A stretch of 10,440 nucleotides of DNA from CAIJKW01 sp964443365 (GTDB lineage: Bacteria > Patescibacteriota > Minisyncoccia > Phycocordibacterales > CAIZLB01): assembly GCA_964443365.1 (NCBI GenBank), contig CAYUCM010000025.1, positions 1-10,440 on the forward strand, read 5' to 3'. The position numbers and the translations under genes are program-made. The notes under the pieces are model-generated. The model was not told where the DNA came from. It saw only the letters and a list, made by a program, of their open reading frames with translations, and ran no database searches. Below are positions 6,712-10,440 of the stretch, piece after piece. Each line of letters begins with the position of its first letter. Position 1 is the stretch's first letter.

Positions 6712-8062
6712 CGTTGTTTAGATATAATACAGGAATATTTTTCCCTTTAGAATATTTTAGCATTTTTCTATGTGGATTAGCAATGATTGGGTGATGAGAA
6801 TATTCCAAAAGTGGAATATCGGATTGATGATCTGTGATTGCGATAATCTTTTTTGGATTAATTTTTTCATTCTCTAAGAATCTAATGATGGAATGTATTT
6901 TTTCAACACCATGATGCGCATTCCCTAATGTGTTTCCGGTGATTAGTCCATTATTCAATTCTAATTTAGTTGATAGATAATGATCAAAGCCAAGTTCTTT
7001 TGATACTTTTTTAACAATAGGCTCAACCGCTGCGGAAGTTAAAATTGTTAGAAAGCCATGCTCTTTTAATTTGTTTGCAAAATCAAAAGATTGTTCGTAA
7101 AGATTATCTTTTAAAACTTCATTATAAAAGAATTCCACTTCCTGGTTTATTAAGTCTTCACTGTGTCCGGTGAACTTTTTAAGCGCATATTTTAAAGCTC
7201 TTTTTGGATTACTCAATAATCCAAGCTTGTAAAATGCAAACCAAGTATATATAACCAAAAGTTCAGTTTTGTTTATATATTTTTTATTGAATAAATATTT
7301 TATAAATAATTTTTGCGATTGATCTTTACTGAGCGTTCCGTCCATATCAACTAGCGCAATGTTTTTATCGATAAAATCATTATGTTTCAAAGATTCACAA
7401 TGAGGATAACTTTTTCCGGATAATTTCTCTATCTCCTTCATTACTTTTTCTGTGATGTATGTGCAAATTTCTTTATCCTCTTGCATGTCCCAATATTGAG
7501 AAAAATCCATTGGTCTACCAACGTGCAATTCTATTACCTTTTTGATTTTTATCTTTTTATCTCCCTTTCCTAAAACTTCATGCGCACCAATTATGCCCGC
7601 TGGAATAATTGGTACATGGTTTTTTAATGCAAATTTTGCAACACCATTATATGCTTTCAGCATTTCATCTGGTAAATGAGACCTGGTCCCTTCTGGGAAA
7701 ATTCCAACTAGTGTTTTTTTTTCTAAATGTTTATGCACTCCAGCCAAAGCCTCTTCTTTGTCTTTAGCTTGTCTATCAACTTTAATTTGGCCAGTTGCAA
7801 TCATCAGCATTCTCCAATATTTGTGATTAAAGAATTTTTCAGCAGCTAAAAAATGAATGTTTCTAGGTGCAACAGCTGCCATGGAAAGAAAATCAAAAAA
7901 ACTTTGATGATTCATTGCAATAACGGCTGCGCCTTTTTTGGGAATATTATGAAATCCGGTTGTTTTTTTTACTAGAAACAATCTCATAAAGATACCAGCA
8001 ATTCTTCTTAAAAATCCATAACTAAGTTTGACTATTTTTGAGTGAGTTTCTATTTTTACCAT
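6668..8062 (-). CDS. Fusion of PlsC-type acyltransferase (N-terminal) and HAD-IB phosphatase (C-terminal)
   Basis: A 464-residue two-domain protein. Residues about 20-215 are a PlsC/LPLAT acyltransferase: NHQSFFD (51-57, the H-x4-D catalytic motif), GQIKVDR (91-97), FPEGTRS (122-128) and VPIIPAGIIG (150-159). Residues about 232-460 are a HAD-IB hydrolase of SerB-like type: VDMDGTL (238-244, nucleophile Asp239 and acid/base Asp241), LTSAA (341-345), Lys388 in the motif III position, and TDHQSDIPLL (410-419) with metal-binding Asp411/Asp415. Both active sites look complete. Expected chemistry is acylation of lysophosphatidate and hydrolysis of a phosphomonoester; the phosphatase substrate is unknown and could be phosphatidate, lysophosphatidate or a soluble phosphate. 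The N-terminal helix around 15-31 is amphipathic or hydrophobic, fitting membrane association. It starts 4 nt after plsC, so the two are very likely translated from one mRNA. Confidence 0.92.
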   Translation of the reverse strand: MVKIETHSKIVKLSYGFLRRIAGIFMRLFLVKKTTGFHNIPKKGAAVIAMNHQSFFDFLSMAAVAPRNIHFLAAEKFFNHKYWRMLMIATGQIKVDRQAKDKEEALAGVHKHLEKKTLVGIFPEGTRSHLPDEMLKAYNGVAKFALKNHVPIIPAGIIGAHEVLGKGDKKIKIKKVIELHVGRPMDFSQYWDMQEDKEICTYITEKVMKEIEKLSGKSYPHCESLKHNDFIDKNIALVDMDGTLSKDQSQKLFIKYLFNKKYINKTELLVIYTWFAFYKLGLLSNPKRALKYALKKFTGHSEDLINQEVEFFYNEVLKDNLYEQSFDFANKLKEHGFLTILTSAAVEPIVKKVSKELGFDHYLSTKLELNNGLITGNTLGNAHHGVEKIHSIIRFLENEKINPKKIIAITDHQSDIPLLEYSHHPIIANPHRKMLKYSKGKNIPVLYLNNDELFQYIKLNIIGK

Positions 8063-8066
8063 TAAG

Positions 8067-8690
8067 CTAATTAAATTTAATTTCGTTAAATAATTCTACA
8101 ACCACATTTCTCATTATTTCAGTATTTTCTGTTGGACCTTTTTCATGACTTAGTAGAAAAGGTTTTCCAACATTTACAATAACCTTTCTTCCGTGTTTTC
8201 TTATGGCGAATGGAATGAGTGGCGTATTTGTTTCTTCTGCTAGAATTGCAGCGCCCCATTTGAATGGACCTACTGTATCATCATAATACATTCTGCCTTC
8301 TGGGTACATGGCGATGACCACACCTTCTTTAAGTGCCTCCTTTGCGGGTTCTAAATTTTTATTTACTCCCTTACCTGTTGTAACTGTAATTGCACCCATA
8401 AAGAAATATACCAATGAAATAATTCCCAAATTGTTTAATAGATTCATTGCTGGGTTAAAGAAGTTCTTAACACCAAGAAATCTAAGAGGAGAAAGATTTG
8501 ATTTTTTACCAACCGCAACTCTGTACAAAAAACTGTCGTAAAATCTTATATGGTTTGAAATAAGTATAGCTGGACCTTTGGCGTCTTTAATATTTTCACG
8601 ATTCATCACTTCCATCTTAAAAAAAGGACGAGTCAGAATGATTGTCGCATACCAGGCAAATAATTGTGTAATCTTGTAAAATGTGTTCAT
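8067..8690 (-). CDS. plsC: 1-acyl-sn-glycerol-3-phosphate acyltransferase family protein (PlsC-like)
   Basis: A 207-residue single-domain glycerolipid acyltransferase, slightly short for the family (about 220-250). Seen: NHIRFYD (46-52, the H-x4-D motif), YPEGRMY (129-135, motif III) and TPLIPFAI (156-163, motif IV). A hydrophobic stretch at about 86-105 may dip into the membrane. The usual role is adding the second acyl chain to lysophosphatidate, giving phosphatidate at the inner face of the membrane. Because the next gene carries another PlsC domain, the two may act on different acceptors or acyl positions, or one may act on a lipid other than lysophosphatidate; the sequence alone cannot say. 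The ATG at 8690 lacks a Shine-Dalgarno and lies 10 nt after a terminator-like palindrome. Confidence 0.88.
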   Translation of the reverse strand: MNTFYKITQLFAWYATIILTRPFFKMEVMNRENIKDAKGPAILISNHIRFYDSFLYRVAVGKKSNLSPLRFLGVKNFFNPAMNLLNNLGIISLVYFFMGAITVTTGKGVNKNLEPAKEALKEGVVIAMYPEGRMYYDDTVGPFKWGAAILAEETNTPLIPFAIRKHGRKVIVNVGKPFLLSHEKGPTENTEIMRNVVVELFNEIKFN

Positions 8691-8700
8691 TTTATTAAAA

Positions 8701-8727
8701 CAAATGACGACTAATTAGTCGCCTTTG
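8701..8727 (-). terminator. Terminator-like palindrome just before plsC
   Basis: The perfect 14-bp palindrome CGACTAATTAGTCG (8708-8721) extends to a hairpin of 11 pairs with one bulged base and one G-U (outer arms CAAAGG and TCATTTG), followed on the minus strand by TTTTAAT. It ends 10 nt before the plsC ATG, so termination here would block plsC. An upstream CCTT (8735-8732) can pair with the AAGG of the 5' arm as an alternative fold. It could instead be an operator for a dimeric repressor, or end proS read-through. Confidence 0.45.
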
Positions 8728-8736
8728 TGAAGGTTT

Positions 8737-8775
8737 TCAAATCGTTTGATAATTAATCGGACTTGTTAAAATCAT
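8737..8775 (-). other. Possible 12-codon leader ORF upstream of plsC
   Basis: The short frame MILTSPINYQTI plus TGA begins 3 nt after the start site predicted from the promoter at 8785-8813 and ends about 10 nt before the terminator-like hairpin. Its placement resembles a leader peptide, but it has no run of one amino acid and such short frames arise by chance. Confidence 0.15.
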
Positions 8776-8784
8776 TATGTTTGT

Positions 8785-8813
8785 AATATAACACATATTA
8801 TAAAAATACGCAA
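8785..8813 (-). promoter_or_regulatory. Likely promoter of the plsC operon
   Basis: On the minus strand, TTGCGT (-35, 8813-8808) and TATATT (-10, 8790-8785) are separated by 17 nt, with an extended TG one base before the -10. The predicted start is an A near 8778, giving a leader of about 88 nt. A second TATAAT lies at 8802-8797 without a matching -35. The -35 match is only partial. Confidence 0.5.
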
Positions 8814-8827
8814 ATTGTGGGAAAAAT

Positions 8828-10291
8828 CTAGTATGAACGAGCGAAAAGTACTAATCCCTTAGACTTTTCTCCTGATTTTATACATTCCCCTTCCTCTTCT
8901 TTTTGATCAAATGGAATACATCTAACAGTGGCACCTGTTTCTTCTTTGATTTTAGCCTCAGTTTCTGCTGTTCCATCCCAGTGGGCATAAATAAAATTCC
9001 CAGCTTCAATTTCTTTTACAAAATCATCCCAATTATCCACCGTTCTAGTCTTCTCTTCCCTGTATTTTAGAGCGTTGTTAAATAGATTATTTTGAATTTC
9101 TTCAAGTGTTTTTACAATATGATTTGCAATATTATCTATTGAAACAGTTTCCTTTTCTCCTGTGTCTCTTCTTGCAACAAAAACAGTACCACTTGCAATA
9201 TCTTTTTTACCGATTTCAATTCTGGTTGGAACCCCCTTTCTTTCCCATTCGTAAAACTTCTCTCCTGGCCTAAGATCACGTTCGTCAATTTTTACTTTAA
9301 CCCCAGCGTTTTTAAGTGACTCAAATAATTCTTGAGCTTTATTTAAGATTTCATACCTGTCTTCTTCGTTATTAATTATTGTGGTAATTACAGTTTGAGT
9401 TGGAGCGATTTTTGGAGGCAAAACCAAACCTTTATCATCTGAGTGAGTCATGATAAGCCCGCCAATCATTCTTGTACTAACTCCCCAACTTGTTTGCCAT
9501 CCGTATTTCATTGTGTTATTTCTTCCCAAGAATTTTACATCAAAAGCTTTAGCAAAATTTTGTCCTAAGTGATGTGATGTTCCAAATTGCAAAGCCTTTC
9601 CGTCTTGCATCATGGCTTCAACGCAATATGTTTTATATGCTCCAGCAAATTTCTCCGATTCAGATTTTACGCCAAGAATTACTGGAATTGCTAAAATATT
9701 TTCTGCAAAGTCTCTATAAATTCCAAGCATTTCTCTTGCTCTTGCATCTGCTTCTTCTTCTGTTTCATGAACGGTGTGTCCTTCTTGCCATAGAAATTCT
9801 ACGGTGCGCAAAAATAGACGAGGGCGCATTTCCCATCGTACAACATTTGCCCATTGATTAATTAAAAGAGGTAAATCCCTGTATGATTGAATCCATTTTG
9901 AAAATGTATCATACATAATTGTTTCTGATGTTGGACGAACAATAAGTGGTTCATCTAATTTTTTGCCACCAGCATGGGTTACTACGGCAACTTCTGGTGC
10001 AAATCCTTCAACGTGGTCTTTTTCTTTTGTTAGGAATTTTTCAGGAATGAAAATTGGAAAATATGCATTTTCTACGCCAGTTTCTTTGAATTTAGAATCT
10101 AGGTGTTTTTGAATGTTTTCCCAAATAGCATATCCCGTTGGTTTGATTATCATACAACCTTTTACTGGGCTGTATTCCGCAAGGTCTGCTGCAGCTATGA
10201 CATCCAAATACCATTCTGAATAATCAGTAGATCTTGGGGTGATAATGTTCTTAGCGAGTTTTTTATCGCCAGCGTTATTTTCATTTGACAT
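8828..10291 (-). CDS. proS: Prolyl-tRNA synthetase, eukaryote/archaeal-like type
   Basis: Class IIa synthetase that charges tRNA-Pro. The 487-residue length, the absence of the editing (INS) insertion found between motifs 2 and 3 of E. coli-type enzymes, and the C-terminal extra domain place it in the archaeal/eukaryotic-like group. Seen: RPTSE (119-123), motif 2 at about 147-175 (NVVRWEMRPRLFLRTVEFLWQEGHT region), the QFGTSHHLGQNFAKAF block (235-250), motif 3 around WGVSTRMIGGLIMTHSDDKG (269-288) with Arg274, the anticodon-binding domain at about 295-400, and a C-terminal domain that ends in Tyr487, the conserved terminal Tyr of this group. The zinc-binding Cys of that domain are mostly replaced: Asp439, Thr444 and Ser473 stand where Cys are usual, and Cys470 remains. 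It is preceded by a strong terminator and a -10 box, so it likely starts its own transcript. Confidence 0.96.
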   Translation of the reverse strand: MSNENNAGDKKLAKNIITPRSTDYSEWYLDVIAAADLAEYSPVKGCMIIKPTGYAIWENIQKHLDSKFKETGVENAYFPIFIPEKFLTKEKDHVEGFAPEVAVVTHAGGKKLDEPLIVRPTSETIMYDTFSKWIQSYRDLPLLINQWANVVRWEMRPRLFLRTVEFLWQEGHTVHETEEEADARAREMLGIYRDFAENILAIPVILGVKSESEKFAGAYKTYCVEAMMQDGKALQFGTSHHLGQNFAKAFDVKFLGRNNTMKYGWQTSWGVSTRMIGGLIMTHSDDKGLVLPPKIAPTQTVITTIINNEEDRYEILNKAQELFESLKNAGVKVKIDERDLRPGEKFYEWERKGVPTRIEIGKKDIASGTVFVARRDTGEKETVSIDNIANHIVKTLEEIQNNLFNNALKYREEKTRTVDNWDDFVKEIEAGNFIYAHWDGTAETEAKIKEETGATVRCIPFDQKEEEGECIKSGEKSKGLVLFARSY

Positions 10292-10302
10292 GTAGTTATA
10301 AT

Positions 10303-10308
10303 ATTATA
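10303..10308 (-). promoter_or_regulatory. -10 element of proS
   Basis: A perfect TATAAT on the minus strand lies 11 nt before the proS ATG, placing the transcription start at an A about 5 nt before it. No convincing -35 was found. A TATAAC closer to the ATG (10300-10295) is an alternative. The surrounding DNA is very AT-rich, so a chance match is possible. Confidence 0.4.
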
Positions 10309-10340
10309 AATATGAGGATATCGCAATTATTTTATGTACG

Positions 10341-10377
10341 AAAAAGGGGCGCGGACGGATGAAATCCGCCGCGCCCC
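10341..10377 (-). terminator. Strong intrinsic terminator of an upstream transcript
   Basis: On the minus strand, GGGGCGCGG-CGGAT pairs with ATCCG-T-CCGCGCCCC (14 pairs, one bulged T) around the loop TTC, followed by TTTTT. It is a textbook rho-independent terminator for a gene beyond the right edge, and it isolates proS from that transcript. The opposite strand lacks a T run, so it acts in one direction. Confidence 0.9.
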
Positions 10378-10398
10378 CTATCACCCGATTCTCCCATA

Positions 10399-10440
10399 TT
10401 ACCCCTTGCGGGGTTTCTGGAAAGGTGGGTTAGCCCTTGA
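10399..10440 (-). other. Possible 3' end of an upstream gene or structured RNA
   Basis: Upstream of the terminator the minus strand has one frame of 13 codons ending in TAA at 10401-10399 (residues ending QKPRKG), which would be a normal distance from the terminator. The segment is more GC-rich than the rest and contains a neat CCCC-GCAA-GGGG tetraloop hairpin, so the 3' end of a non-coding RNA is equally possible. Too little is present to identify it. Confidence 0.25.

Noticed and set aside
9574..9861. Plus-strand 95-codon Leu-rich frame
   Set aside because: Antisense to proS motif regions; composition reflects the complement of conserved coding sequence.
909..10291. UGA-to-glycine recoding (code 25)
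   Set aside because: All genes are full length under the standard code with no in-frame UGA needing read-through; absence of UGA stops alone is not enough.
1..10440. CRISPR arrays, insertion sequences, prophage or defence genes
   Set aside because: No regularly spaced direct repeats, no transposase or integrase motifs and no unfamiliar multi-gene cassette; all large frames are housekeeping or lipid/sensor genes.

Overview
All eight complete genes, and one gene cut by the left edge, lie on the minus strand. In transcription order (right to left) they are: prolyl-tRNA synthetase, a stand-alone PlsC-type acyltransferase, a PlsC acyltransferase fused to a HAD phosphatase, a membrane histidine kinase, tryptophanyl-tRNA synthetase, aspartyl-tRNA synthetase, scpA, scpB, and the start of a D-Ala-D-Ala carboxypeptidase. 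The DNA is AT-rich and densely packed. The host looks like a small-genome bacterium, most plausibly Patescibacteria (Candidate Phyla Radiation). I base this on the AspRS without its GAD insertion, the eukaryote/archaeal-type ProRS, the 7TM-type histidine kinase and the compact layout. This placement is inference, not proof. A 10-N assembly gap (3921-3930) points to a scaffolded, probably metagenomic, assembly. The standard genetic code reads every gene without internal stops.

Right edge (10292-10440): a strong GC-rich intrinsic terminator closes an upstream transcript that enters from beyond the window. It is followed by a -10 element placed almost at the proS start. proS ends at 8828. A 137-bp intergenic stretch then holds a plausible promoter, a tiny possible leader ORF, and a terminator-like palindrome 10 nt before plsC.

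Membrane block (5128-8690): plsC and the plsC-HAD fusion are 4 nt apart, and the fusion overlaps the histidine kinase by 44 nt, so the three look co-transcribed. The acyltransferases would make lysophosphatidate or phosphatidate from acyl donors. The fused phosphatase could act on a phosphorylated lipid or small molecule. The kinase is a sensor with no response regulator in the window.

tRNA-charging block (2409-5086): trpS is followed by a 311-bp gap containing a well-formed promoter, a leader of about 228 nt interrupted by the Ns, an ACCGCG element and a large terminator-like hairpin, then aspS. This is the architecture of a T-box riboswitch, and it is the most notable regulatory signal here. 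aspS ends in a compact terminator that abuts an extended -10 promoter for scpA.

Chromosome and cell-wall block (1-2342): scpA and scpB encode the SMC partner proteins (kleisin and winged-helix dimer). scpB overlaps the start of an exported S11-family DD-carboxypeptidase.

Two window-wide features stand out. Most genes lack a recognisable Shine-Dalgarno sequence, and several have -10 boxes only 7-11 nt before the ATG, which suggests leaderless mRNAs. Of eight visible stop codons, five are TAG, three TAA and none TGA. No CRISPR array, transposon, tRNA or rRNA was seen.
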